DNA of 64,000 nt from Candidatus Saccharimonadota bacterium. GTDB taxonomy: Bacteria; Patescibacteriota; Saccharimonadia; Saccharimonadales; UBA4665. The stretch spans positions 1-64,000 of the forward strand of contig DAHXLX010000002.1 in NCBI GenBank assembly GCA_027365775.1, given 5' to 3'. The position numbers were made by a program, and so were the translations under genes. Below the pieces are notes generated by a model, which was given only the letters and a program-made list of their open reading frames with translations, did no database searches and was not told the origin of the DNA. Positions 11,087 to 19,560 of the stretch are shown in pieces. The first letter of the stretch is position 1, and the number at the start of each line of letters is the position of its first letter.

Positions 11087-12063
11087 AAATCGCCAAATTG
11101 TTTTGGCGATTATTAAGGTACAGAGTTGCTGTGATGTTGATTTTATTCTTCCTGTTGAGCTTATCTCTGCACCAAAAGTTAACGTCAAATCCAGTGCTTA
11201 TAGTACTTGTCTGTTTGTCAATTGCTCTGAGTTATGTTAGTGCCACGAGTGTTAATGATATCGCTGATGCTAAAATAGATGCCATTAATCACGCCAACAG
11301 CATAGGCAGACCATTAATTACAGGTGAGGGCAAAAAAGAAGACTTAATTAAAGTTTTCGCAATAGCAAGTATAGCTTCAATCGCTATTGCAGCTTTCGTT
11401 AATCCTTGGGCATTATTAATTGCTTCATGCTCAATTTTGATTAATGTTTTATACTCTTTACCGCCAATCCAGTTCTCCTATAGGACTTTTCTAGCCCCTA
11501 TAGTTCTCGGTATCGCTTATGTTGGCATACCGTACAGTCTTGGCCTGGCAGTCTCTGGTTCCGTGCTCCATAAAAACGATTTGCTTTGGCTGTTTGGACT
11601 GTACGTCATGTTTATTGGACGTATTATTTTAAAAGATTTCAGAGATAGAAAAGGTGATGCAAAATTTCACAAGCCGACCTTTTTATTGCGCTTTGGCAAA
11701 AATGCAACCTGTGCGTTCAGCTATTTGAGTGTTGTGTTGGGTGGCAGTATGCTAGTGTGGCTTACGCACAGTGAAATCTGGTTAGCAACGATTACATCTT
11801 TATACCTTGTAACTATCTTAGCTATGCTTAGGAGACTACAGCTATCGTCTGAGGGACAACAGGAACAGTTAAGCATAGGAGTTGGTGCAAAGATGGGTAA
11901 TGGTCTCCTAATTACTTTGCTATGTGTATTTGCACTGAAGCAATCAAGCGCAAGTACTGAAACACAAATTTTACTAGCTGGTGTGTTAGCACTTACATTT
12001 TTTGTAAACTTTTTCAGTTTCTTACACAGACCAGAAGCTGCAATTATCGGATACAAGGGTTAG
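11083..12063 (+). CDS. UbiA-family prenyltransferase-like membrane protein
   Basis: YVSATSVNDIADAKIDAINHANSIGRPLITG (NDxxDxxxD) and KDFRDRKGD second Asp-rich motif. Confidence 0.8.
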   Translation: MKIAKLFWRLLRYRVAVMLILFFLLSLSLHQKLTSNPVLIVLVCLSIALSYVSATSVNDIADAKIDAINHANSIGRPLITGEGKKEDLIKVFAIASIASIAIAAFVNPWALLIASCSILINVLYSLPPIQFSYRTFLAPIVLGIAYVGIPYSLGLAVSGSVLHKNDLLWLFGLYVMFIGRIILKDFRDRKGDAKFHKPTFLLRFGKNATCAFSYLSVVLGGSMLVWLTHSEIWLATITSLYLVTILAMLRRLQLSSEGQQEQLSIGVGAKMGNGLLITLLCVFALKQSSASTETQILLAGVLALTFFVNFFSFLHRPEAAIIGYKG

Positions 12064-12155
12064 ACTAAAACAACATCATTGTTTACCAAAGTTTGATTCC
12101 ATCTATTAATTTCGCCCGACAACTGCTTATAAACCGAGGGCCTTAGGGTCACCAT
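12060..12155 (-). repeat. Island repeat copy 5, micro-ORF MVTLRPSVYKQLSGEINRWNQTLVNNDVVLV*
   Basis: Manual minus-strand translation; stop overlaps the UbiA stop (TTAG). Confidence 0.85.
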
Positions 12156-12184
12156 TACGCTTATGCTTATACCTGTGCTAGAAT

Positions 12185-12985
12185 GTGCTTATTAGTAAAC
12201 TAAACTCTAATATTGCTGGTTTTACTGCCGTCGAATTCTTACTAATTGTCATAACTCTAGCTGTTATTGGTGTATCAGGTTATTTTGTGGCAAAACACGT
12301 TAACAAGAAAACAATTAGTTCAACGTCGAATACCACCAGTAGTCAATTTAGTAACTTTCCTAATGGCCAACTTACATATTTACTGCCAAGTGGCTGGACA
12401 GAGGCAGCCATAGCCGACAACGGAGATGGTAGTAATGGACTAGAAACGACAAAACAGACACAAAACTATGGCTACGCAGAGTATGCTATTACTTTGACGG
12501 CTCCCACTACCATAACTATTCCTGCAAGTGGCATTTGTGGTTTGGAATGCTCAACACCGACCAAACAAAAAGACTTTATTATTACTATTGCTGACTTTGG
12601 TACAAATGGCTATACAAGTGCTGGCCAATGGTATCAATCTTTGCTGGGTCAAAAGTTTAATGACCCGGGAGTATCGGCGGCTTTGGTTCAAAGCGGTGCT
12701 AATTATACCAGAGAAGATACCCCAGACACTGTTTACCAGAACACGACATTTGCTAAACAGTCAGCATATTGTATTAATTATGCTGCTGTAGCTAACAATA
12801 GCCTTACGTTTCCTAGTACTATACCAAAAAATATAGCTTCAGGTGGTTGCTACATTCTTCGAGGAGACCGTATATACTACATTCACATTTTAGACAATAC
12901 ATCTGGCGTTTCCAATCTTCCGTCAACCGTAGCTAAAGACAGAGCGAGTGCTATAAATATACTTAGCAGCATTTCTTTCAAATAG
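12185..12985 (+). CDS. Type IV pilin-like protein
   Basis: NIAGFTAVEFLLIVITLAVIGVSGYFVAKHV class III prepilin-like N-terminus. Confidence 0.7.
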   Translation: MLISKLNSNIAGFTAVEFLLIVITLAVIGVSGYFVAKHVNKKTISSTSNTTSSQFSNFPNGQLTYLLPSGWTEAAIADNGDGSNGLETTKQTQNYGYAEYAITLTAPTTITIPASGICGLECSTPTKQKDFIITIADFGTNGYTSAGQWYQSLLGQKFNDPGVSAALVQSGANYTREDTPDTVYQNTTFAKQSAYCINYAAVANNSLTFPSTIPKNIASGGCYILRGDRIYYIHILDNTSGVSNLPSTVAKDRASAINILSSISFK

Positions 12986-13080
12986 CCTTAGGCTATAGAG
13001 CTAAAACCGTGCTCCACCTTATTATTTCTTGAGCCATAAATACATCTTATCATGCAGTTTAGTCCTTATAGACTAGTATC

Positions 13081-13142
13081 TCGCTCCACATAATATTCTC
13101 ACCTACAATTCTTCATAAATCGAGTGCCTTAGGGCCAACAAT
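13081..13142 (-). repeat. Island repeat copy 6, degenerate/frameshifted (LLALRHSIYEEL...)
   Basis: ccacataat...cataaatcgagtgccttagggccaaca matches the family; frame is interrupted. Confidence 0.7.
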
Positions 13143-13185
13143 CTACTTATGCGCCCATAGTAAATTATTGCTATAATAGTTACCT

Positions 13186-13473
13186 ATGGCAGACTATGTT
13201 ACAAGCTCTGACCTTACACTTGCCCTTGGTGAAGGTTTTAACGATATATATAAAAAACTAACAAAACATTTTGATGTACGTTTTGACAAATTAGAGAAAG
13301 ATATAGCCGAAATTAATGAAAAGTACGAACACCTTATTAGTACTCTTGATACATTCCTAAAAAGACTAGATGATATTGAAGCTAATAATGCTGCTCGAGA
13401 TGCTCAGCTTGCTAGGTTAGAACGATGGATTGAGCAAGTGGCTGCAAAAACAGGCGTAAAATTAGAATATTAG
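13186..13473 (+). CDS. Coiled-coil hypothetical protein
   Basis: 95 aa ORF with heptad-like FDKLEKDIAEINEKYEHLISTLDTFLKRLDDIE. Confidence 0.6.
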   Translation: MADYVTSSDLTLALGEGFNDIYKKLTKHFDVRFDKLEKDIAEINEKYEHLISTLDTFLKRLDDIEANNAARDAQLARLERWIEQVAAKTGVKLEY

Positions 13474-13586
13474 GTTCTATTCGCCACAGGAATGTTAGTC
13501 GTACTGTAGCTATACTTTAGCAAGGCGTAGTATTGATTTATCTCTTCAAGGATATGGTTCCAATTCGATATTAGGTGGTTCACCAT
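13470..13586 (-). repeat. Island repeat copy 7, micro-ORF MVNHLISNWNHILEEINQYYALLKYSYSTTNIPVANRT*
   Basis: Manual minus-strand translation; stop overlaps the stop of 13186-13473 (TTAG). Confidence 0.85.
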
Positions 13587-13593
13587 GAGAGAG

Positions 13594-13658
13594 TTACAGA
13601 TAAATATTTGTTATAAATGTTTATGACTGAAGATTTATAGCTAAACCTTATCTGTTAA
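13594..13658 (+). repeat. Hairpin partner of repeat copy 7
   Basis: TTACAGATAA ... TTATCTGTTAA near-perfect inverted repeat enclosing TTGTTATAAAT. Confidence 0.65.
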
Positions 13659-13742
13659 GTAATTCGATTTTCTTAACCACTATCTTTATTGACATTATTG
13701 TACATTTAACTGTACAATAATAATGTAATAAAGGATTATATT

Positions 13743-14000
13743 ATGAGTACTAAAACAATTGATACAACTGACCTGCGTAATAATTTATCAGCTACATTAA
13801 ATACAGTCGGAAAAGATGACATACTCTTTATCAAGAGTCGAGGTAAACTTACTGGCAAAGTTATTATTGACGACGAATTACTAGAGGATTTACTTCTACT
13901 GCAAGACGCTGGCTATGTTGCAGAAATTGCCCAGGCTCGTAAAGAAATAAAGCAAGGTGACGTCTATAGTTTTGATGAGGTATTTGGAGACGTACTCTAA
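13743..14000 (+). CDS. Phd/YefM-like antitoxin
   Basis: 85 aa, TKTIDTTDLRNNLSATLNTVGKDDILFIKSRGK; immediately upstream of a RelE/ParE-like toxin. Confidence 0.75.
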   Translation: MSTKTIDTTDLRNNLSATLNTVGKDDILFIKSRGKLTGKVIIDDELLEDLLLLQDAGYVAEIAQARKEIKQGDVYSFDEVFGDVL

Positions 14001-14264
14001 GTGGTTAAGTACCGCATGGTATTTGCTGGTAGTAGCAAAAAAGATTTAGACAAACTAGACCATACTACTAGAAAGAGAATTGCCAAAAAGCTTACATTTT
14101 TCTTAGAGCAAGAAGACCCGCTATCCTATGCTCGTCAACTAGTACACTCCAATATAGGAAGTTATCGTTTTCGTGTTGGCCACTACCGTATAGTGTTTGA
14201 TGTTGATGGTGATAAATTGTATGTAGTGAGCATAAAACATCGCAAGGACGTTTATAAAGGTTGA
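14001..14264 (+). CDS. RelE/ParE-superfamily toxin
   Basis: YRFRVGHYRIVFDVDGDKLYVVSIKHRKDVYKG motif. Confidence 0.85.
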   Translation: MVKYRMVFAGSSKKDLDKLDHTTRKRIAKKLTFFLEQEDPLSYARQLVHSNIGSYRFRVGHYRIVFDVDGDKLYVVSIKHRKDVYKG

Positions 14265-14273
14265 GTTATTGTT

Positions 14274-14729
14274 ATGAGTGAAACTTTGCATAATACTCCA
14301 GAAAAAGACCTTTACTATGTTGCAGTTAAGTTATTATTGCGTGACGGACAAAAGCTATTGGTAACACATGATATTTACGGAGACTGGGATTTGCCAGGCG
14401 GAAGAATTCGTAAAGATGAATTTAATAGTACTTTGGAGTCTGTAATAGAGCGAAAGATTAACGAAGAACTTGGCGGTGATGTCTCTTATGAATTAGGACA
14501 ACCGGCGGTTTTCTTTAGGGTTGAAAGACAGGAGCATAATCTTAACGGTCGGACTGTACGTATTTTTGGCGTTGGCTATGAAGCAAAGTACATAACCGGA
14601 GAAATAACTCTAGGTGAACATCATGACCAAATGGAGTGGGTTGATATACCAACATTCAAGCCAGAGGATTACTTCACTGGCGGTTGGCTTACTGGCGTTA
14701 ATGAATATTTATCAAAAGTGGGGACTTGA
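14274..14729 (+). CDS. NUDIX hydrolase
   Basis: WDLPGGRIRKDEFNSTLESVIERKINEELGG, NUDIX-box like. Confidence 0.75.
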   Translation: MSETLHNTPEKDLYYVAVKLLLRDGQKLLVTHDIYGDWDLPGGRIRKDEFNSTLESVIERKINEELGGDVSYELGQPAVFFRVERQEHNLNGRTVRIFGVGYEAKYITGEITLGEHHDQMEWVDIPTFKPEDYFTGGWLTGVNEYLSKVGT

Positions 14730-14788
14730 TTCCACCTGACTATCTCGTTGGCTATGACCTTATAAATCGGACTTCTTAGGGTCACCAT
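14669..14788 (-). repeat. Island repeat copy 8, micro-ORF MVTLRSPIYKVIANEIVRWNQVPTFDKYSLTPVSQPPVK*, 3' part antisense to NUDIX
   Basis: Manual minus-strand translation. Confidence 0.85.
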
Positions 14789-14794
14789 AGAAAA

Positions 14795-14857
14795 TTACAG
14801 ATGAGATTTGATTATAAATTTCTGTAGTTAAAATTTAGGGCTAGTACTTATCTGTTA
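14795..14857 (+). repeat. Hairpin partner of repeat copy 8
   Basis: TTACAGAT...GATTATAAAT...ATCTGTTA, then tagttcgattcccc. Confidence 0.6.
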
Positions 14858-14897
14858 CTTAGTTCGATTCCCCGATGCTTTTTGTTAGTATTAAAAT

Positions 14898-15313
14898 ATG
14901 CCACCGAAATTCTTTTTTATTACTCTTGGTGTAGATGACATTCAAAGAAGCTTATCTTTCTACAGAGATGGCTTAAGCTGGAAAACTGATGGGTTATAGG
15001 CCAAGAATTTCATGATGAAGTTACGGGTGCAGACGGTACAATAGCCTTTTTTACATTTGATAACGGTATTATTTTAGGCCTATATGAGCGTAGTAATCTT
15101 ACGAAAGATGCCCAAATTAAACAAGACAGCAGAAGTTCTACTGAGTTTAATATTGGTTATCCAGCAAAATCTAAAGAGGAAGTTGATAGTCTGTTAAAAA
15201 TAGCCGAAACTGCTGGCGCAGAACTTACAGCACCGCCCCATATGCGACCCTTTGGCGTTTATTCGGGCTATTTCAAAGACCCGGGACGGGCATTTATGGG
15301 AAGTAGCCCATAA
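14898..15313 (+). pseudogene. VOC/glyoxalase-family protein, frameshifted near 14985-15000
   Basis: MPPKFFFITLGVDDIQRSLSFYRDGLSWKTDG | IGQEFHDEVTGADGTIAFFTFDNGIILGLYERS...AHMRPFGVYSGYFKDPGRAF-type VOC order split across two frames. Confidence 0.7.
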
Positions 15314-15409
15314 TGAGCCTAAAGGATAATATTTCAATCCCAACAACTCATTCAATCTAATAATTTCATTAGCAATTTGCCTATAAACCGAGTGGTCCAG
15401 GGTCACCAA
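15194..15409 (-). repeat. Island repeat copy 9; track ORF MVTLDHSVYRQIANEIIRLNELLGLKYY..., 3' part antisense to the VOC gene
   Basis: N-terminal 23 aa match the micro-ORF family. Confidence 0.85.
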
Positions 15410-15410
15410 A

Positions 15411-15701
15411 TCAGTTTCTGTTTTCTCTGCTGTGCCAGACCCTGAGTATTACTACTGTATTTTCGTCCTCCAGCTTATATCTAATAACATAAGCTCCTGC
15501 CCCAAAAGCCATAAATAGTTCACGTCTGTTTCCATCATCTGGCATTGGACGACCAATTCTTGGCGTCAGTTTAAGTATTTCAGAACCGCTAAGGATGTTT
15601 GATGCAGCTCTTTTAGCAGCTTCGCTATCTTTATCCAATAAGAAGAAATAGAGCCGTTCAAAATCTTGTATGGCTTCTGGAAGCCATTTTATTCTTGCCA
15701 T
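15411..15701 (-). CDS. ParE/RelE-like toxin
   Basis: ARIKWLPEAIQDFERLYFFLLDKDSEAAKRAASNIL...IGRPMPDDGNRRELFMAFGAGAYVIRYKLE..VVILRVWHSRE. Confidence 0.85.
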   Translation of the reverse strand: MARIKWLPEAIQDFERLYFFLLDKDSEAAKRAASNILSGSEILKLTPRIGRPMPDDGNRRELFMAFGAGAYVIRYKLEDENTVVILRVWHSRENRN

Positions 15702-15958
15702 TTGCGTGGTTTACCCTGGCCTAAGTCTTTTAGCCAAGTCTCTACCTTTTCGTGCTCAATAGCTTTACCAGTTATAAGATACTGCTCCCACCTTGCATTA
15801 TCTTCGGCTTTTTCTTTTTCATATTGTTCTTCTCTCTCAAGATAGATTTCTATAGCAGTTCGCATAATCCAGTGAGGCGAGTGCTGTTTTTTCTTAGCCA
15901 AGACTTTTAGTCGTTCACGGGTGTTGTCGTCTAATTTTATACCTTGAGTAGTTGCCAT
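15689..15958 (-). CDS. RHH/CopG-like antitoxin
   Basis: TTQGIKLDDNTRERLKVLAKKKQHSPHWIMRTAIEIYLEREEQ ribbon-helix-helix; overlaps the toxin start. Confidence 0.85.
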   Translation of the reverse strand: MATTQGIKLDDNTRERLKVLAKKKQHSPHWIMRTAIEIYLEREEQYEKEKAEDNARWEQYLITGKAIEHEKVETWLKDLGQGKPRKWQE

Positions 15959-15962
15959 ATCA

Positions 15963-16070
15963 TTAGGGTAGCACTAGTTGCGAATTATAGCAACTATAAT
16001 TTAATAATTGGTTCCACCGAAGTATTTCGGCGACAATTTCCTTATAAATCGAGTGCCTTAGGGTAACCAT
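15963..16070 (-). repeat. Island repeat copy 10, micro-ORF MVTLRHSIYKEIVAEILRWNQLLNYSCYNSQLVLP*
   Basis: Manual minus-strand translation; stop is 4 nt before the antitoxin ATG. Confidence 0.88.
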
Positions 16071-16075
16071 AGGAA

Positions 16076-16142
16076 ATTTACAGATGAGATTTGGTTATAA
16101 AGTTCAGTTTGTAAATAATTGTTTTTAATCCCATCTGTTAAA
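16076..16142 (+). repeat. Hairpin partner of repeat copy 10
   Basis: ATTTACAGATGAGATT ... AATCCCATCTGTTAAAT inverted repeat enclosing TTGGTTATAAAG. Confidence 0.65.
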
Positions 16143-16226
16143 TAGTTCGATTTTCTTTTAAATCTTCGCTACCGAAATAACTTGTCTACGAATACGGTAA
16201 TCGCTAGTTAAGCTATAATACGTATT

Positions 16227-16607
16227 ATGCTAAATATCCAATCATCATTTAGCGGTTTTTCTGTAGACGATATTAGTAAGGCTAAAGAATTTTATGGAAA
16301 CGCATTAGGCTTTGAATTAGAGGATAAAGTTGGAGGAACGACTATACATCTACCTAACAAAGCTTCTGCCTGGATGTATCAAAAAAAGACCATAAACCTG
16401 CAGACTATACCATGCTTGACTTTGTAGTTAGTGATATAGATGAAGCTTATGAGACTCTCGTCAACAATGGGGGTAGAATTTATACATTATCCTGGTTTTC
16501 CCCAAGACGATAAAGGTATTATGCGAGGTAAAGAAAAAGATATGGGTCCAAATATCGCATGGTTCAAAGACCCAGCAGGCGATACGCTTGCTATTATTGA
16601 AAACTGA
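16227..16607 (+). pseudogene. VOC/glyoxalase-family protein with two apparent frameshifts
   Basis: SSFSGFSVDDISKAKEFYGNALGFELED... then ...YTMLDFVVSDIDEAYETLVNNGG and VEFIHYPGFPQDDKGIMRGKEKDMGPNIAWFKDPAGDTLAIIEN in other frames. Confidence 0.75.
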
Positions 16608-16666
16608 CTTTCTCGGTTAATATCAAATGCAATGTTTTAATGAGCAGCAATACTTAATCGTAAAAT

Positions 16667-16729
16667 TTAGTTCCAGCGTATAATTTCTCCTACAATTAAC
16701 TTATAAATCGAGTGGCCTAGGGTCACCAG
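16667..16729 (-). repeat. Island repeat copy 11, micro-ORF (CTG start) LVTLGHSIYKLIVGEIIRWN*
   Basis: Manual minus-strand translation. Confidence 0.85.
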
Positions 16730-17035
16730 AATAGAATTTGAATGTCTGAATTTTTTCAATAACAACTTATTTATTAAAAACTACACATTTTATTAAGCTA
16801 TTAGAGAATTATTTAATAATTTATCTACTAAACCACTACCAAGGTATTCTCTAGCCATATCTACTTCACGAGCTAGTAGAACAATTGACTGGTAATAGTT
16901 CTTCCTAAATATATTAGGTGAGTGGCACCAGTTATTATGAATTTTCATTAAGTTTATATTAAAATTTAAGTACAGCTATTTGACTTTATTTCGGCAAAAA
17001 ATTAAAATTTATGTATAAATTAAGAGGGGGAAATT

Positions 17036-17242
17036 ATGAGTGTAGAAACTATTTCAAAAGAGCAAGAAGTAAGCGATAAAATATGTGAAGAAACAATAGC
17101 AAGGCTTGGAATAACTGTTTTTGAAAAGTTGGCTGAAGAGAGCAAAAACCAAACAGATTCAATTGAATCCACTACAACTCTTGAAATCAGGAATTCTCTG
17201 ACACGTCTTCCTGATGGGCAAACAGTGCCCGATGAGAGATAA
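17036..17242 (+). CDS. Putative RiPP (graspetide-like) precursor peptide, 68 aa
   Basis: Short ORF directly upstream of an ATP-grasp maturase-like gene; C-terminus STTTLEIRNSLTRLPDGQTVPDER is rich in Ser/Thr and Asp/Glu. Confidence 0.5.
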   Translation: MSVETISKEQEVSDKICEETIARLGITVFEKLAEESKNQTDSIESTTTLEIRNSLTRLPDGQTVPDER

Positions 17243-17272
17243 AATAAAACCTATTACTAAATGTTAATATAG

Positions 17273-18236
17273 ATGTCAGAAATTGGAGTATTTTCCACTA
17301 GTATTGATTATCCTACATACAGACCAGTAGTAGATAATCTTAACACTAGAGGGTATTCAACCTGGGTATATAATGCGGATAGAGTCGCAAGTGGTTCGGA
17401 TAGCCTAGACCTTCAAGTTAACGATAATGAAAACTTTAAAATTGTTTATAATGGCATAGTTCATCAGCCAGAACATATACGTTCTGCTTGGTATAGACAC
17501 CCATATTTATTAAATCTGCAAATTTCTGATAAAGCTAGAGAGCTTTGCTTAGAAAAAGAAATAGATTTACTTCAGGAATCGATTTGGTTACAAATTTCGG
17601 ATAAGTCTTGGTTGAATCATCCAAAAGTTATGGACAAGTGGCGAGCTAAACTAGCTCAGCTATCTTTGGCTAAAACAATAGGGTTTAATATACCTAGGAC
17701 TGTAGTAGCTAATAATTGGCAAACTATTGACGAATCTTTACCAGATGAAAACATTATAATTAAGATGCCTAAGGGGCTAAGTTATGAAAATAATAAAGCC
17801 AAGATTTTATATACCACTAGGCTTAATAAAAATCTAAGAGAAAGTTTATCTACTAACAATCCATTTCCTGGAATATATCAAGGAGTTCTTAGATAAAAAA
17901 CGTGAATGGCGTATAACAATAGTAGGCGATGATGTTTTTGAAGCAGCTATATATACGACAGGAGATGCTAAAGATGATTGGAGAAAGCATCAATTAACCG
18001 AGAGTGTGGCCTTTAAGAAAGAATCATTACAGCAAAGCGAAGTAAGTAAATGTTTAGCGTATCTAGGACATCTAGGTTTAAATTATGGAGCTTTCGATTT
18101 AGTAGAAAACTCTGAAGGAAAAGTTACTTTCCTTGAATGTAATACCAATGGCCAATATAGGTGGCTGGAAGATATTCTTGGGTTGCCCATTTCTAACGCT
18201 ATTGCCGACCAGCTTATCAAGATATATAAAAGATAA
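17273..18236 (+). pseudogene. MvdD/MvdC-like ATP-grasp ribosomal peptide maturase, split by a frameshift near 17885
   Basis: SAWYRHPYLLN..., SWLNHPKVMDKWRAKLAQLSLAKTIGFNIPRTVVANNW, then YQ|(E)FLDKKREWRITIVGDDVFEAAIYT...LGLNYGAFDLVENSEGKVTFLECNTNGQYRWLE in the next frame. Confidence 0.7.
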
Positions 18237-18713
18237 TTAGGGTAAATACTTATTTAAAGCCTTGACCATACTGTCCTGTTTTGGATTTAAGATTAGTTTA
18301 TTAAACGTATCACTATCTACAAAATATATACTTATATTTTCGCTGATTAGTTTTTGAGTTACACTTTCATAATCATCTTCGCTCAAGGGAACAACAGCCT
18401 CTTTGCTGACCATTTCATATTCATTTAATTCTTTCTGAGGGCTTTGACTAAATAGATTACCAGGCAGTAAATATAAAGTACCCCCTTTATCTCTTTTAAG
18501 GATTTCTTCTACGCTAGCACATATAACTACATAAGGATTTTTTGACCGCACATTCATTAATGTAGGAAAGCCTTTAGGCAACAAATACATTAATGCCAAC
18601 TTTTTATACTTGGTAGCGAAAACAAAATTTCCAATATATTTATCATGACTAATCGTTCGTTGTGGCTTAATTACTTTAAGATTTTTGATAGGTGAAGCAT
18701 GATACAATTTCAT
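18237..18713 (-). CDS. Hypothetical protein
   Basis: ORF starting MKLYHASPIKNLKVIKPQ. Confidence 0.5.
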   Translation of the reverse strand: MKLYHASPIKNLKVIKPQRTISHDKYIGNFVFATKYKKLALMYLLPKGFPTLMNVRSKNPYVVICASVEEILKRDKGGTLYLLPGNLFSQSPQKELNEYEMVSKEAVVPLSEDDYESVTQKLISENISIYFVDSDTFNKLILNPKQDSMVKALNKYLP

Positions 18714-18973
18714 GCAGTTTATTATTGCATATTTTATTGGAATCATTTTGGCTAAGATTAAGATAATGAATAATTTTTAAGATTAAACTGTACTTATAAA
18801 AGCCTCCAATACGGGCCTTCAACAAAGCAAGTGATGCCTAATCACCAAAATTACTGACGCTAGCGACGCTACTGACGTTAAAGAAGATAAAAGTTCATCT
18901 GTAAACGACGCTACGACAGTAACGACAGTAAAATGAGGAAACTATTTAATAAAAATTTAATGTTTTATTTCTT

Positions 18974-19078
18974 TTAGGCTATTATTGGCTTAAACTCATA
19001 AACGCCACGCATTATCTCGTTCCACCTAATAATTTCACTGACAATTTCCTTATAGTTAGTTAGTAGATGGTTCACCAT
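18974..19078 (-). repeat. Island repeat copy 12, hybrid micro-ORF MVNHLLTNYKEIVSEIIRWNEIMRGVYEFKPIIA*
   Basis: Subtype-2 N-terminus (MVNHLL) with subtype-1 core (YKEIVSEIIRWN). Confidence 0.85.
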
Positions 19079-19217
19079 TTCGCCCATGTTGATAGACTAG
19101 AGTTGTTCTTAAAATTCCTTTTTCTAATGGTAGCGTAAGAGAATTCAAGTATAAAATGCCAAGCACAAAAAGCTATTCATCAATCGACAAGTTTAAGACA
19201 AAGTCAGAACCCCAGTA

Positions 19218-19451
19218 CTATACCGAGTGTTCTAATGTAGCAACTCGAGTATCTAAACTAATAATATCTTGATTGGTGTCAGCTACAGCTTTTTGAATAG
19301 TATCTACTTTGGTCTCTATCGCTTTAAGGTCTTCTTTAGTTGCAAGTGTTTTGACGGTATCTTGTATTTGTACTACTGATTCTAATACTGCTTTATTTTG
19401 GTCACGAATATCTTCTAATAGTACAGCAACATAGTCATCTTCTTTGCCCAT
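19218..19451 (-). CDS. Coiled-coil hypothetical protein
   Basis: 77 aa, heptad-like KAVLESVVQIQDTVKTLATKEDLKAIETKVDTIQKAV. Confidence 0.5.
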   Translation of the reverse strand: MGKEDDYVAVLLEDIRDQNKAVLESVVQIQDTVKTLATKEDLKAIETKVDTIQKAVADTNQDIISLDTRVATLEHSV

Positions 19452-19560
19452 GTTCTTAATTATAGCCGGTTAGTAGAGCAATTTTCTAGAGTTTATCTTA
19501 AGGACGTCGGTCCATGGTTGGTAACCATGCTAATTTAGATAGCTGTACTTTTCTGTTGCT

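Noticed and set aside
7124-16165. The post-repeat hairpins with TAGTTCGATTC tails as tRNA genes
   Set aside because: The T-loop-like TTCGATT is present, but flanking bases do not form a T stem, and the ACAGAT/ATCTGT stem does not match any tRNA arm.
18830-18940. Short repeated gacgcta/acgacagta tract as a CRISPR or regulatory array
   Set aside because: Units are too short and irregular; it reads as a low-complexity coding remnant (TDASDATDVKEDKSSSVNDATTVTTVK) lacking a start codon.
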